The notes below the pieces were generated by a model. That model was given only the letters and a program-made list of their open reading frames with translations. It had not been told where the DNA came from and did not search any database. Source: Fomitopsis serialis (taxonomy: Eukaryota; Basidiomycota; Agaricomycetes; Polyporales; Fomitopsidaceae). Taken from it: a DNA stretch of 43,481 nt. The translations under genes and the position numbers were made by a program. Where the stretch lies: positions 1 to 43,481 of the forward strand of contig NW_025955294.1 of the NCBI RefSeq assembly GCF_022376445.1. Direction: 5' to 3'. Positions 1 through 12,011 of this stretch are shown piece by piece (the stretch's first letter is position 1; every line of letters begins with the position of its first letter).

Positions 1-203
1 TGCGAAGCAACCTGAGCAGAGATCTGAGTGACCCCACCAGCCTTCGCGTCAACGACAGGCTGAGACGGGACGTGTGCGTTTCCCGGGGCTGATACAGCGG
101 GGAGTTGGTGCTGCCTGCGCGCCGACACCGCTGACACGACACCACCACCGACGAGTGCGCCGACAGCGAAGGCAGCCGCGTGCACGATGGTCGCACTAGG
201 CAT
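1..203 (-). CDS. N-terminal part of a gene cut by the window edge, possibly EndoG/NUC1-type mitochondrial nuclease
   Basis: A minus-strand frame opens with ATG at 203 and stays open to the window edge (67 codons). The start reads MPSATIVHAAAFAVGALVGG, followed by more Gly/Val and then an Arg-containing, Pro/Gln/Val-rich linker. That is a short hydrophobic glycine-rich segment near the N-terminus. From memory, fungal EndoG/NUC1 nucleases (DNA/RNA non-specific endonucleases of mitochondria) often begin this way: an anchor, a low-complexity linker, then the catalytic domain. The catalytic DRGH-type motif would lie outside the window, so the name is an inference from the leader only. A generic mitochondrial or membrane-anchored protein is an equally open possibility. 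Confidence 0.4.
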   Translation of the reverse strand, partial: MPSATIVHAAAFAVGALVGGGVVSAVSARRQHQLPAVSAPGNAHVPSQPVVDAKAGGVTQISAQVAS

Positions 204-1070
204 TCTCAGGGGAGCCAGCTTGAGATGTACGGATACGCTGAAGCGTAAAACAGTAGGGATAGACCAAGTACTGTCCAGGCTATGGTCACGGTCTGTACCA
301 GTTGTGTCGACCCGGATCCTGGTGGCGTAGCCTAGAAAATTGGCAGCAGGCTAGTTTCCCGTAGGCAGACCTGAACACGACCTTGTTGTTGAATGGGGGA
401 GGGTGGTCGACGTGTAGACAGTAGCAGCAGGCACTGAGGCAGTCGCCGACGCGTACAGTGTACACGTGCGTGGCGGCCGTAAACTCAACTCAGGACAATC
501 TCAATGGCCCTGGGCTCGGCACAGATTCTAGCAAAGACCCTCGGTCGCCATTGAAAGTATACGCATCAGTGGGAATATGATTTCTTGAGTCGGCATGAGT
601 TGAATAGCGTCGACTGCACAGTGCAAGATCTCCAGCGTCCACCGCAACAAGCGCCCAACTACTGACGCTTGCTTAGGCGCCATCGTTATACGAGGCTGTA
701 TTTGCATCCCCAAGAAATATGAAGCCATCATCAACTCCTGAGTTACAGTAGGTAGAGCATGCTCTTCCCCTGGAAATAACAGAGTTCATTTGTTCCACGA
801 TGCAGGTTCGGCGCGGGAGTGTACTTACTATGAGTACGTCGGGCGCTCACGTGCTCACGACGCCACCCAATTTCGGTCGGCGCTTCAAATGGCGCGCGCG
901 TCGCAGAGTAGAACGGACATTGCAGCGTGCTCACCGTCCAGGACGGCGTCGGTGCATCGTGCACCTCGATTCTCTTCTCTGCTCCTTCTCTCATCTTCAA
1001 AACGGCTTCCAGCAGTGGCGGTGTCGGGCGCCGCTCGACCGAGGCTTCGACTCGCGTCCGCACTCCAGCC
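204..1070. other. Intergenic, divergent promoter region
   Basis: This stretch separates the minus-strand edge gene from the plus-strand NOT1 gene and presumably holds both promoters. Open frames here are short and have no family signature. The last 150 bases before the NOT1 start are pyrimidine-rich (CT-rich runs near 960-1010), as is common just upstream of fungal start codons. No clear TATA box or repeat was seen. Confidence 0.5.
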
Positions 1071-4000
1071 ATGGACAATTCTGCCAATCCTCCCAACATC
1101 CACACCATCGTCAAGGCCCAGATCGTCTTTCTACTGTCGACTTTGACGGAGGAGAATTTCGAGAGGAACCAGCAGGAGATACGCTCCGTGAGTGCACTTG
1201 CAGACTCTGCTCAGCTTTCGGTGTTGATGGGTTCTCGGCTTCCCTGCGACGCGTTACATTGTCCAGCTCTCCGAGCAGCACGGTGTCGACACGTACTTGC
1301 ATTTCATCCGCCGTCTCATCGTCCACTCTACCAGCCGACTCACCAATGCGCCCACTCCGACCCCCTTCGACAATTCGACCGCCCTCACATTCCGCCTCCT
1401 CGCGCAGGAAACCCAACGCCTTGCACGCGACCCCACCCTTGCTGACCGCTTCCGAGATGGCATAGATAAGGGCGAAGGGGACGTCTTCCGTGCGTTCGAT
1501 CTGGCACGGTTCGTAGACCGCGTCGGTCTGCAGCCACTCGAGAGACTCGTGCTCGTGTCCTCGATCGTCGCAGGACAAACGCGCAGGGACCTCGCGGTGC
1601 AAGCAGCCAACATCATTCGCACGGACTTTGAGGACGCTGTGATGGCTATATGCCAGCATCCGTCTTTCGACCACGCCGACCTGTCTCCCGGCCAGCTTGC
1701 GAAGCTGTTGACGAACCTGCTGTCGGAGCCTCCAATAGACGCCCCGGTATTGGACGCGGTGCAACGACAGGCTCTCATAACCGCTGCCATGGCCAAGTAC
1801 GGCTCAGAGACCGTTTGTCCCATGTTGCAGCGCATTTTCCCGGAGCTCAGGTATGATACTCTGCCTGCGTGCCGTTTACGTTGCGTTGAATGGCTCATGT
1901 CTTGGTGTGCAGTTTGCCGGCCGGCACTACCCTGGTGCAGGCGTTAGTGCAGTTGGGCGCCGAGATCACCGCGGATCCTGCTGTCGTCCGTGCGCTGTTG
2001 GTGCGCTTCAACATCTCCACCGCGAACCCGCCGCAGAATGCGCAAGTGGTAGAGTGGATGCAGAGTGTCGCCCGTCTGGCGTCGGAAGGAACGGTGCTCC
2101 CAGACGTGGGTTCATTCGTCAAGGCGCTCGATAGCTTTGTAAGTCCGAACTGAACGGTATGTCGTTATTGGCTGCTGATCGTCCGCTAGGATGTCGTTCT
2201 TGACTGGGCAGGGGTGATCAAAGGGTTTGACATGCCTGACCGTCAGGGCGTGGACACGGCGACGTTGAAGTTGTTGATCGCCATCCTTCAGAACTCGCCT
2301 CGAGAAGCCGATCCGCACGCCGTCACTGGCTTCTGGCAGACTTGGTTGAACCCTTTGTACCAGTTGCGCTTGCTCGACGCGCTTCTGTCCCTTCCCGCAG
2401 ACACGTTCAACTTTGTCACTTTGCCTGGGCACAGGATTGTAACGGTCGACGACGTCGCCAATGCCAGTCCGACCATCAAGTCTCTGGCTGCCAATGTGCA
2501 GGGGCATACCTGGAACTCGCTCGACCTGTTTGAAGTTCTTGTGAGGTTGTCAGACTCGGACTCTGCGGACGTGAGGAACTTTGTCAGAGAGATGCTGGAC
2601 AAAGCCGTCAAAATCAGCGCGGAGCTGGTGCATATGGGTCTTCTACAGGCTCCGGTACGTCATCACCACTCCTCCGTGTTGACAATGGAGCTAACTATAG
2701 AGTTAGAACGCCAACTGGGGCGAGATCCGGGTGGACTATACTCAGCGGCTATTGGCGCTTTTCCTTGCCGGACATCCGAACCACCAGCTGGTGTTCATGA
2801 GAATCTGGCAGATCGAGCCGACGTACCTCACGAATGCGTTCCGGGACTTTTACGAAGAGAGCCCGCTCAATATCACAAGGATACTTGACGTCGCCCAGGA
2901 CCTCAAGGTGCGTTGTCGCATCGCCCATTAGACTGAAACAACGACGCTGACGTCACCCAGATACTGGATTCGCTCCTCGAGGTCCGGCCTTTCACCTTTG
3001 CGCTCGATGTTGCTGCCCTCGCCTCCCGTCGAGAATACCTCAACCTCGACAAGTGGCTCGCCGACAATGTCACCAATCATGGCGCCGAGTTCCTTCACGC
3101 TGTGATCGCCTTCCTTGACATCAAGATGGAGAGCGAGAAGGCGACGCGTATCTCGGACCCCGCTGTCGATCACCGCACAATGCCCCTCAGTCCGCAGACT
3201 ATCACAATCTTCCTCCGTGTTCTGCGAAACAGCTCCAACATCATGCGCGAGAGTGACGTCGACTATTGCCTCGACGTCCGCAACGCGTGTCTCCAGATTC
3301 ACCCGCGGCTCATGAATCTTGTTCCGGGGTCCGACGCAGAGCCAGGCATCTCGGTGGTCAGCTATTCTGCGGAGATCGAGGCTGAGGTCGACGGGATCTA
3401 CAAGCAGATGTACGACGAGCAGATCAGCATCGACGACGTAATCGCGCTGTTGCAGAGGAACAAGGAGTCGACGAATGGGCGCGACCACGAGATCTTCTCA
3501 TGTATGCTCCACTTCCTCTTCGACGAGTACAAGTTCTTCCAGTCGTTTTACCCGCCGCGCGAGCTCGCCATGACGGGCTACCTCTTCGGCTCCCTTATCC
3601 AGTACCAACTCGTGGACTACATCCCTCTCGGCATCGCCATTCGCTACGTAGTGGACGCGCTAAACTGTGCTCCTGAGACGAATCTCTTCAAGTTCGGTAT
3701 CCAAGCTTTGTCGAGGTTCGAGTCCCGATTGGCAGAGTGGCAGCCGCTCTGCCAGGCGCTCCTCAAGATCCCACATCTGTTGGAGGCGAGGCCGGACCTG
3801 GCCGCGGCCATACATCGTGCCATTGCCAATGCGGGCGAACACTCGAGCAGCATTGATCTGCGACTCGGGACAGGACCTGCCGTGGAGCCTCCGCCTGTCT
3901 TTAACGCTATCCAGCCCGACCCAGTTGAAGAAGAGCTAGATCATCCGACGGAAGAGGTATCCGACAGGATTCTCTTCATCGTCAACAACCTGGCGCCGTC

Positions 4001-7000
4001 GAACTTCGATTCAAAGCTGTTGGAGATGCAGGACCACTTTAGGGAGCCATTTTCGTGGTGGTTCGCAAACTACCTCGTCGACCAGCGTGTGAGCACGGAG
4101 CCAAACAACCACCAGCTCTATCTACGCTTCCTAGACGCGTTGGACGCTCCGCTGTTGTTCCGCTTCGTTCTCAACGAGACGTTCGTCAAGTCCGCTGCGA
4201 TGCTGAACTCGGAGAAGACGCTGAACTCGAGCTCTGAGAGAGCTATCTTGAAAAATGTGGGGAGCTGGCTTGGGAAGATCACGCTCGCCCGCGACCGTCC
4301 TATCAAACACAAGAACTTGTCGTTCAAAGACCTGTTAATCGAGGGCTACGAACATGGCAGGCTCACAGTTGCCATCCCGTTCGTCTGCAAGACCTTGGAG
4401 CCGTGTGCGGCTTCGAAGGTGTTCAAGCCACCTAACCCGTGGTTAATGGCCGTTATCAGCCTTCTCGCCGAGTTGTACCACTTCGCTGAGCTGAAGTCGA
4501 TTCTCAAGTTCGAGATCGAGCTGCTATGCAAGGCATTGGACATCGACCTCGACGCAGTGCAGGCGACTACCATTTTGCGGAACCGACCGTTGGCGGACAC
4601 CTTGACAGGCTCCGGGTTGCCGAACTACGTGGGGATCGACTCCCTGCCGATGGGCGACTACGGGGGCTTGCAAGGCAGTGAATCGCAGATGGCTTTGCTC
4701 GGACCGACGAGTCCTTCTGAGTCGCAGCGCGCCCTGGGAGCGCACATCGAGAATATCTTGTCGAGCCTCTTGCCGCTTGTGCAGATCAGTCCTCACCTCC
4801 AGCCCCTGAATACCAACCAATCGTTCAAGCGAGCTGTGCAAATGGCAGTTGATCGTGCAGTGCGAGAGGTAAGAATGCGCCCCTTCTCACGTTATGGGCC
4901 GATATTGATAAGAAAGAAACTGCAGATCATCTTGCCCGTCGTTGAGCGCTCTGTCACCATCGCCGGCATCTCGACACGGGAACTCGTAGCCAAGGATTTT
5001 GCGACTGAGTCCAATGAGGAGAAGATGCGCAAAGCTGGTCACTTGATGGCGCAGAAGCTTGCGGGTAGTCTGGCTTTAGTAACCTGCAAGGAACCGCTGA
5101 AGACGAACCTGACCTCTCACATCCGCAACTTCTTGAACGAATTTGGCTTCACCGAGCAGGTTGTGCCTGAACAGGCGGTTAGTCTGCTGGTCGCAGATAA
5201 CATTGACCTAGCATGCCAGGCCATCGAAAAGGCCGCTATGGATCGCGCTGTCATCGACGTCGATGACGGCTTTGCCGCAGCGTATGAAGCTCGCCGACGT
5301 CACCGCGAACAGCGACCTGGCCAAGCTTTCTGGGATCCTACTGCGCCTCAATCACAGCTCGCCTCTACACTGCCAGAGCCGTTGCGCATTAAGCCGTCGG
5401 GTGTGCAACCTCTGCAGGCCGGGGTGTACGAAGACTTCGGTAACATGGACGGGATCATGTCACAACTATTCGCGCATAGCTCCCCGGGATCCGACGGCAA
5501 GAGGCGGGCGTTCACAAGCAGACCAAGCTCTACGGTGTCATACCCGCGCAACGACCATATGTCGGCGGCGTATCCAGCATCGCCGTTGCCAGTAGTTGGC
5601 GCAGGTCAGATCACGCGTCACCAAGATGCGATGGACCGGTTCAACCTTCTCGTAAAAGACCTCGAAGCACTCATGCTGCAGCTACCCATCCCGTCTCTGT
5701 CTGCCCTGCCACCCAACCACGAAAGCCGGGGGCTCGTTCGTCAAATCTTGATCCTTGCTGCTGAAACCACAGATCGTCAGCGCACGCCCCTCCTCATGTC
5801 CCAGAAGATCGTTCAATTCCTCTACAAGACGCCGACTCCGCTTGGTCGGGAGATCTACGTTACTCTTTTGGAGCAGCTGTGCAACTCTTTCGAGGAGGTC
5901 GCGAAGGAAGCAATAACCTGGCTCATCTACGCTGACGACGAGCGCAAATACAACGTCCCCGTCATGACTACCTTACTGCGCAGTGGACTTGTCCCGATCG
6001 TGCAGCAAGATCAGCAACTGGCGAAAACCGTCTACACTGATCCTCGCCCTAGCCTACTGGACTTTGCCGCAGAGCTCATACGTGAGTGCTTGTCAAGCGA
6101 TCCTCCATTTGCATCCCAGGCCCAGTTCGCCTACACTCTGGAGGTCCTCAACCAATTGTCGCAGTCTAACAAGGCTACCGATGAGTGAGACCATATCTAC
6201 CCTTCACCTGATTGTCATTGACATAGTGGACCGTAGGGTACACAGGCTTCTAGATGACCTCCGTGGCGTGCGAAGGCCGTCCCTTCAACAGCCTATCGGC
6301 GAAATTCCTATCGCTCGGCCGCCGTCTGTAAAGCCCGAAACCGAACAGCTGAGGGAGAAACTGTTTTCGTGGTTCCAGCAATGGGTGTCCATTTTCCAGC
6401 GGTCACATTCGCCGGAGAAGGCCTTTGTGCCGTTCATCACGCAGCTGACGAAGCAGAACATCCTGAAAGCAGAAGATGTCTCGTCATTCTTCTTCCGCGT
6501 CTGCGCGGAGTCGAGCGTGAACAGCTACATCAAGTGCATTCATGCCGGAGAGTTCACCTACGCTTTCCAAGCACTCGATGCTATGTCGAGGCTGATTGTG
6601 TACATCATCAAGTATCACGGTGATGCCTCGGGAGTCAACAATGACCAGGCGAAGGTGCATTACCTGACGAAGATCCTCTCGATTTTCGTGCTTGTTTTGG
6701 CGAATATGCACGAAGAGCAAGGGGCTCTATTCGAGCAGAAGCCGTTCTTCCGCTTTTTCTGCAGCTTGTTGAACGACTTGCACACCATCGAGTCAGGCCT
6801 CGGTACAGCGTACTTCCAACTGCTGGTTGCCATCAGGTATGTTCTATCAACTCTGATGTCTGTGATATGTTATTAACGGTGCGTTCTAGCGATACCTTCA
6901 GCTCATTGCAACCGACGTACTTCCCGGGCTTTGCCTTCTCCTGGATGAGTTTGATCTCTCACCGGCTCTTCATGCCCAAACTCTTGTTGTCGGAGAACCG

Positions 7001-8087
7001 CGCTGTAAGCTCATCCCAAAACGTTCTTCTTCGTGGCCCTGACTCTTTCGATATACAGGGATGGTCGGCCTTCTATAAGCTGCTCGTCTCGCTCTTCAAA
7101 TTCCTGTCACCCTTCTTGAAAGCGGCTGATCTGCAGCCGGCCTCGAGAGACCTCTATCGCGGCTCCCTTCGGCTCCTCCTTGTGCTCCTTCACGACTTCC
7201 CGGAGTTCCTCAGCGAATACTATTTCTCCCTCTGTGATGTGATACCCCCGCGGTGCATTCAGCTGCGCAACGTCATCTTGAGCGCTTTCCCCCCTACCAT
7301 CGTGCTACCCGACCCTCACCTCCACAACGTGGAGTTCGACTCTATCCCGGAGATGGGTCCCATTCCGCCCATCCTGTCCGACTTCGCCTCCGGTCTCAAA
7401 GCGGGTGACTTGCGGCTGTACCTCGATCAGTACCTCCTCAACCGTGGCACGCCTTCGTTTTTGCCTTCCCTCAAGGACCGCCTGCGGCTGTCTGCTGCGT
7501 CGGAAGCATCGATGGAGACGTACAATCTATCTCTGATCAACTCCCTCGTGATGTACATCGGCGTGTCGTCGGTCGCTCAGGCTAAAGCACGGAGTGGTAG
7601 CTCGCTTTTCGTTGCTAGCGACCCTGGTGTTGTCGCTTTGCTGTTCCTTGCGAATGATCTGGATGCCGAAGGTAAGTAATGAAAGCGCGCTCGTCTCTCA
7701 ATGATTTCTCATATCGTCCGTAGGCCAGCATCACCTTCTCAGTGCAATGGTGTTGCACTTGCGCTACCCCAACGCACACACTCATTGGTTCAGCTCGCTC
7801 ATGCTCCACCTGTTCGTGGAAGTCAAGAGTAATCAGTTCAGAGAGATCATGACGAAGGTCTTGTTGGAGCGCTTCTTGGTGCATCGCCCGCACCCGTGGG
7901 GTGCCTTGGTCACCTTCATCGAGCTACTTCTGAACACGAAGTATGACTTCTGGAACCAAGAGTTCATCCGTGTCGCTCCCGAAGTCACGCTACTTCTTGA
8001 GACTGTATGTGCTCAGTTCTCGGTGCAATGGCAGACGCTGGTCTAACCAGGGCTTGATAGGTTGCGCGATCCATTTTCCAGTCGTAG
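1071..8087 (+). CDS. NOT1: CCR4-NOT complex scaffold subunit NOT1 (CNOT1), 12 exons
   Basis: NOT1 is the large scaffold of the CCR4-NOT complex, which deadenylates mRNA and regulates transcription and translation. Exons: 1071-1187, 1267-1850, 1913-2138, 2190-2654, 2707-2907, 2961-4868, 4926-6184, 6237-6836, 6890-7004, 7059-7671, 7724-8004, 8061-8087. All junctions are GT...AG and keep frame, giving 2131 residues, close to yeast and animal NOT1. Residues about 865-1065 match the MIF4G domain that binds CAF1 (for example SWWFANYLVDQRVSTEPN and VFKPPNPWLMAVISLLAELY). The CAF40-binding region (DUF3819) starts near residue 1130, with PVVERSVTIA and the conserved KDFA stretch. The C-terminal NOT module is unmistakable (HLRYPNAHTHWFS, RPHPWGALVTFIELL) and the short last exon ends VARSIFQS. 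The introns at 4869-4925 (57 nt) and 7005-7058 (54 nt) are multiples of three without stops, so a naive reading-frame call would retain them; family conservation across both joins supports removal. The start ATG precedes a conserved leucine-rich helix and has no better upstream rival. Confidence 0.95.
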
Positions 8088-9549
8088 ATCGTCCTGCTAT
8101 CGCCCTCGCTATCTGTGATATTTACTCTCGTCCCCTCGTGTCCCCTCTCCTCTCCGGGCTTGTCATCATTGCGCACTGTATTGTACCAAGACTTTCCATC
8201 CCAGTGTTACAAAAGGCATTCGCGACGACTCGAACTTTGCTTAGGGTCGGGCTGGCCGCGTCACGGAATTCACGCACTACTGATGATGATGATTACGATA
8301 AATGTGTTCTGTATATTCCATCTCGATGTATCACGTACACCTACGGCTTTTATAATTTAGAACGAGGACATTCCTTTATTCCAGCTCCAGGTGTTTGTCC
8401 ATACGCTGAATTGAACTCATTCAGCCGCGTTCAAGATGTAGTGCTGCATAAGTAGTTATGTTCTCAGTTCTGCGATCACAATCCTTCGTGTTCGAATTCG
8501 TCGATGTCAAGTCGATGTCGTAGTATGTGTTTGCCCATGTCAAGTATCCTGACTGCCTCGCTCTACTAGAACTCACACCCCGTAACTGGGTGTAGTACTA
8601 TTGCGAGACGTCCAGGATACCGTCGTGACATCACTATCGCCCGACAACATCATCCGGTGTTATTTAAGCAGGTGAGAAGCTCATCGGTGTGTTGTACAAC
8701 TGCCAGGATCTCGCCGAGGATCCCATCGCAGGGGACCCATCCAGCCAACGCATGAGTCACGACGTGGCCAAATTCAAGATTTGGAACGAGGGCGTCGGAG
8801 GTCGGGACAGAGGTGAGTGACAGTCTTGCAGCGCATGCATGCGTCTCCGATGCTGTGGGTGCTAGCGTCGGCTTGGGTGCCATGTCTCTGTCGTGTTCAC
8901 CCGCTGCTCGATTCGGAAAGAGGAATGCACCGCGAAGTCTCATACGATACATAAGAGACCGGGCATCGGGCCCATCGAAGCTGCCAGTGGGTACCCCATC
9001 CGCCGGTCCGCTCACTTCGTTTGCTCTTCACTACTGAGTACTGAGTCCTCATTGCGCCTTCTGCCGCCCGACTTGCCCCTTCACCCCGCCTCACGCTTGT
9101 CGATCCATTTCTGCCTAGCCGCAGTATGCATGTATCATTCGCTACATCCGCTTACCTTGTTCTCGTCCTTGTCATTGCCATTTTAGCCTCAATAATGCCA
9201 GCATCTGCTGCCCTGTCATCAGACCTGAGGGTGACCAGAGCGTCGTGAGCATACACAATTACATCTCTTAAATTACAAATTGGCACAAGCCGCCCGGTAG
9301 CATAGCGCCAGTGCTTGCAGCCATCGGCAACGTCCTCCGGACATGACATACTGTACGCATCTGACAAGTACAATGTTCATGCATCGGGGCGCACGATGTA
9401 CGGTGTTGCACCGTTAACCGTCAGTAACGGAACAGACGACCGGCACTATGTCAGTCAACGCGAGTGCACCCGAACATCAAACCGAATCGAGCAGTGCTTG
9501 ACTCACGAACTATATAAATACACATGCGACTACAGTCCGTCCTCCCCGC
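8088..9549. other. Intergenic between convergent NOT1 and transporter genes; unrecognised minus ORF
   Basis: NOT1 (+) and the sugar transporter (-) converge here. The region holds a short dispersed repeat (8367-8432, listed separately) and a minus-strand open frame of 121 codons at 8650-9015. The C-terminal half of that frame looks protein-like (hydrophobic/acidic alternation ending near LLTCLNNTG), but I recognise no family and see no convincing neighbouring exons, so it is not called as a gene. A TATATAAATA string lies at 9511-9520, just beyond the stop of the minus-strand transporter; on that strand it is as likely to be part of the AT-rich 3' end as a promoter. Confidence 0.4.
8367..8432 (+). 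repeat. Short dispersed repeat, copy 1
   Basis: About 65 bases here match 33666-33731 in the same orientation at roughly 80% identity. The shared core includes ATTCCAGCTCCAGGTGTTT and CCATACGCT. Both copies lie at the 3' end of a gene or gene remnant. The family is unknown; a degenerate transposon or retroelement fragment is a reasonable guess. Confidence 0.6.
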
Positions 9550-11613
9550 TCAGCCCCGATACACCCTGAACAAGACGAACGTGCAGAACGCCAGCAGGGC
9601 GGCGAACACGTAGAACACCCTGCCCTCCTTGTCCTCGTCGCCCTGCGAGAGCGCGTTGCGCAGGGGCAGGAAGACGAGCCCGACGAGGAAGTTCGCGATC
9701 CCTGAGGTACCGGTCAGCGCGCACGATGGGACAGGCGAAGATACGGCAGGGACGTACAGTTGAGCGATAGCCCGACGGAGGAGAGCGCGGAGACGGCCTA
9801 GGAGTGGTGGAGGATGATCAGTTGGGGTAACGCTGAGTGCCGTCGGACTGCTTACATGGCTTGGCGAGACCTCTGGGATCATCACGAATGGCACGGGCCC
9901 GATACCAACAGCAAACGACCTATGTCACGCGTCAGAATTGACGGGGAACCCTATGCAGTACACAGAAGGCGATAGAGACTTACGCGACGAAAGAGATGAT
10001 TGTGACGCTCGCGAGGGCGACGAGGCTCGAATTGAGCCCGAAGCCGACACCGAGCAGGGAGAGGATCGCGCCTCCGGCGGAGACAGACAAGAGCTGTTTC
10101 CTGCCAACGCGCTGGGACAGCCTGCCAGTGAGAGATGGCGCGCTTTAGGAGGAAAAACGAGGACTTACGTCGATGAGAATGATCGGCGCAAACGTCATCA
10201 GGAAGTTGACGACGGTAATCCCGACCGAGATCCACGGGCCCCAGTCCGGCAGAGCTTTCGAAAGAATGTCGTTGCTGTAGTACAGGACTAACAGGTAGCC
10301 CCGCGTGACTTAGCTCTCAGCGGCGAGCGAACCGGTCAGAATCGTACCTGCATTGACACCTGCAAGCAATGTCAGCATAAACAGTAATGTCAGGATGCGC
10401 AAAATGAAGCGTACCGGAAAGCTGTTGTACGAGCATCGAGAAGCAGACGATGGTGAGGGGCCGGCGCAAGCTGGGCGCCATCAGCAGCTCAGGCACCGTA
10501 ATGGCCTCCTCTTGGTCGTTACGTTCGGGAACCTCGACGACAGGCACGGGTGTGCCAGTATCGTCCTCGACCGCCTCCACGTCGGTGCTCAACAGAGGAT
10601 CCTGACTGTCGTAATTTGGTGCTGTTCATATAGTGGTTAGCTCAGTGCGTCCCGTGAAGAAACGCGAAGACATTGACTGTCGGTGCTTCGCGTGATTTGT
10701 CCGCTCTTCCATATTCTCTTCGCCGCCTTGTCTTTATCGACGAGTAGCCCATTCCGGTCGAGCCACGTCGGAGACTCGATCATCCCCCCGCTCACAACGA
10801 ACTGCACCGCTGCGAGCGCCGCAGAGAAGAAGAGCACCGTGCGCCAGCGAGTGGGAGTTGCGAGCTGGAGGCCCATGATTTGGGTGATCATGATGCCGAC
10901 GACGATGGCAAATTGGGTCAGGACGCCTGTGAGACAGTCGCATGAGCATTGCAAGGCGGACGTGGTGGTAGGACGCACCCACTGCTCCCCGCTTCTTGGG
11001 AGGAGCCAATTCAGAGAGGTAGATGGGACCGACACAGAGACCAATACCAGCACCGACGCCGGTCAATGTCCTGTCGCATGTTGAGCATCTTCACTCTCGG
11101 TTTCTGTGCCTTGTCGTTCCACGTACCTTCCAAGAATCAATGGCGCCAGCCCTGCAGACACACCCATCAAGGCCGCACCCAGTCCGGTTGCGATCGCGCT
11201 GACACGCACCGCACCTCTGCGACCCCAGCGGTCCATAACGAGGTTCGCGCCCAAGCTCCCGAGGAGCCCGCCGACGGTGTAAACGGAAGTGACCACGGAG
11301 AAGGTCGCGTCAGTCATGGGGATGCAAGTGGGCATACCCATGTGCGTGGCAGGGCTCGTCTCGTCGAGCGCACGGCATGTGAGGACTGCTTGTATTTGGT
11401 TGAGGGAGGATATGTGGAAGCCATACTATGGAACGCGTTATGTTGCTGCGCCATTACTGCGGCTGATGATCCTTACCTAGCGAAGCACGGTCGCAACAAT
11501 GCAAGGGTAGCTACTGACTCAACACTCACCTGGAAAGATACTATAAGGACCCATATGCATGCTACCCAGCCGTATGTGGTGAATGCCTGGGGTTCGTGGA
11601 CGCTGAGAGACAT
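9550..11613 (-). CDS. Sugar porter family MFS transporter (hexose-type), 11 exons
   Basis: A predicted 12-helix membrane transporter of the MFS sugar porter family (GLUT/HXT-like; closest in style to the yeast YBR241C/Vvs1 vacuolar group). Exons, 5' to 3': 11613-11530, 11425-11127, 11070-10979, 10926-10678, 10621-10415, 10359-10348, 10287-10169, 10111-9984, 9919-9856, 9797-9758, 9701-9550, giving 481 residues, normal for the family. Visible signatures: YGFHISSLNQIQ in helix 1, the VMDRWGRRG motif after helix 2 (the family's D-R-x-G-R-R), PIYLSELAPPKKRGAVG (the PESPR/PxxxxE region), QQLSGVNAVLYYSNDI in helix 7 (canonical QQxSGxNxxxYY), IDRVGRKQL, and a C-terminal GLVFLPLRNAL. The sequence between helices 6 and 7 is acidic (about residues 248-300). 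The start at 11613 was preferred to an in-frame ATG at 11688 because the added residues look unlike a leader. The substrate and whether it sits in the vacuolar or plasma membrane cannot be told from sequence. One exon is only 12 nt (see findings). Confidence 0.9.
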
Positions 11614-11818
11614 GGCCGAGCCTGAGGATGACGATTCTAAAGCTAAGCTTGAAGCGAAACAACAAAGGACGTTAATCAGGCCTTCCAAATGTTTAGGTAG
11701 ACCTTTTCCATCAGCAAGAACGACTTGCGCAGCCGAGGATGAGGAGGAGGAGGAGGCTGCGGCGTGAGACGCGCCTCAGAGTGTCTGACGCCGACGCGTG
11801 GTAGCGCGTAGTCTAGCG

Positions 11819-11891
11819 TCACATGATGCTCCGCGGGCTGCAGGCAAGACAAGGATCCGTTGCATGTCATTCCGTGCCAACTACTGCAAAT
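11819..11891 (+). promoter_or_regulatory. Conserved upstream block of U6 copy 1 (putative Pol III promoter)
   Basis: The 73 bases before the predicted U6 start are conserved with the 73 bases before copy 2 (18820-18892), with only scattered changes. Outside this block the flanks are unrelated. Shared strings include ACATGATGCTCCGCGGGCTG and AAGGATCCGTTGCATGTCAT. No TATA box is visible. Conservation limited to this short block suggests a promoter rather than a large duplication. Confidence 0.6.
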
Positions 11892-11915
11892 GTCCCCTTC
11901 GGGGTGACATACGAA

Positions 11916-11946
<31 letters not shown>

Positions 11947-12011
11947 GGCCCCTGCACAAGGATGACACGCTTTCCCGGAGTGGTAGACCTACGGGTCTCA
12001 ATATTTATTTT
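11892..12011 (+). ncRNA. U6 spliceosomal snRNA, copy 1
   Basis: U6 is the catalytic snRNA of the spliceosome, normally made by RNA polymerase III. The sequence has the 5' stem-loop (GTCCCCTTCGGGGTGAC, with a UUCG loop), the ATTGGAACGATACAGAGAAG stretch with the invariant ACAGAGA box, GATTAGCATGGCCCC including the AGC triad, and the internal stem-loop sequence CCTGCACAAGGATGACACGC. There is no intron in the catalytic core, unlike some fungal U6 genes. The tail carries a small hairpin (AGACC TAC GGGTCT has paired arms) and ends at a TTTT run (12008-12011) suitable for Pol III termination. The exact 3' end is uncertain. Confidence 0.93.

Noticed and set aside
8650..9015. 121-codon minus-strand open frame with a protein-like C-terminal half
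   Set aside because: No family match and no supporting exons or promoter; kept only as a note in the intergenic entry.
9511..9520. TATATAAATA as a plus-strand promoter
   Set aside because: It is followed directly by the 3' end of the opposite-strand transporter and no plus-strand gene starts there.
10949..11767. 272-codon plus-strand open frame
   Set aside because: It is the antisense shadow of the first exons of the minus-strand sugar transporter, whose motifs are unambiguous.
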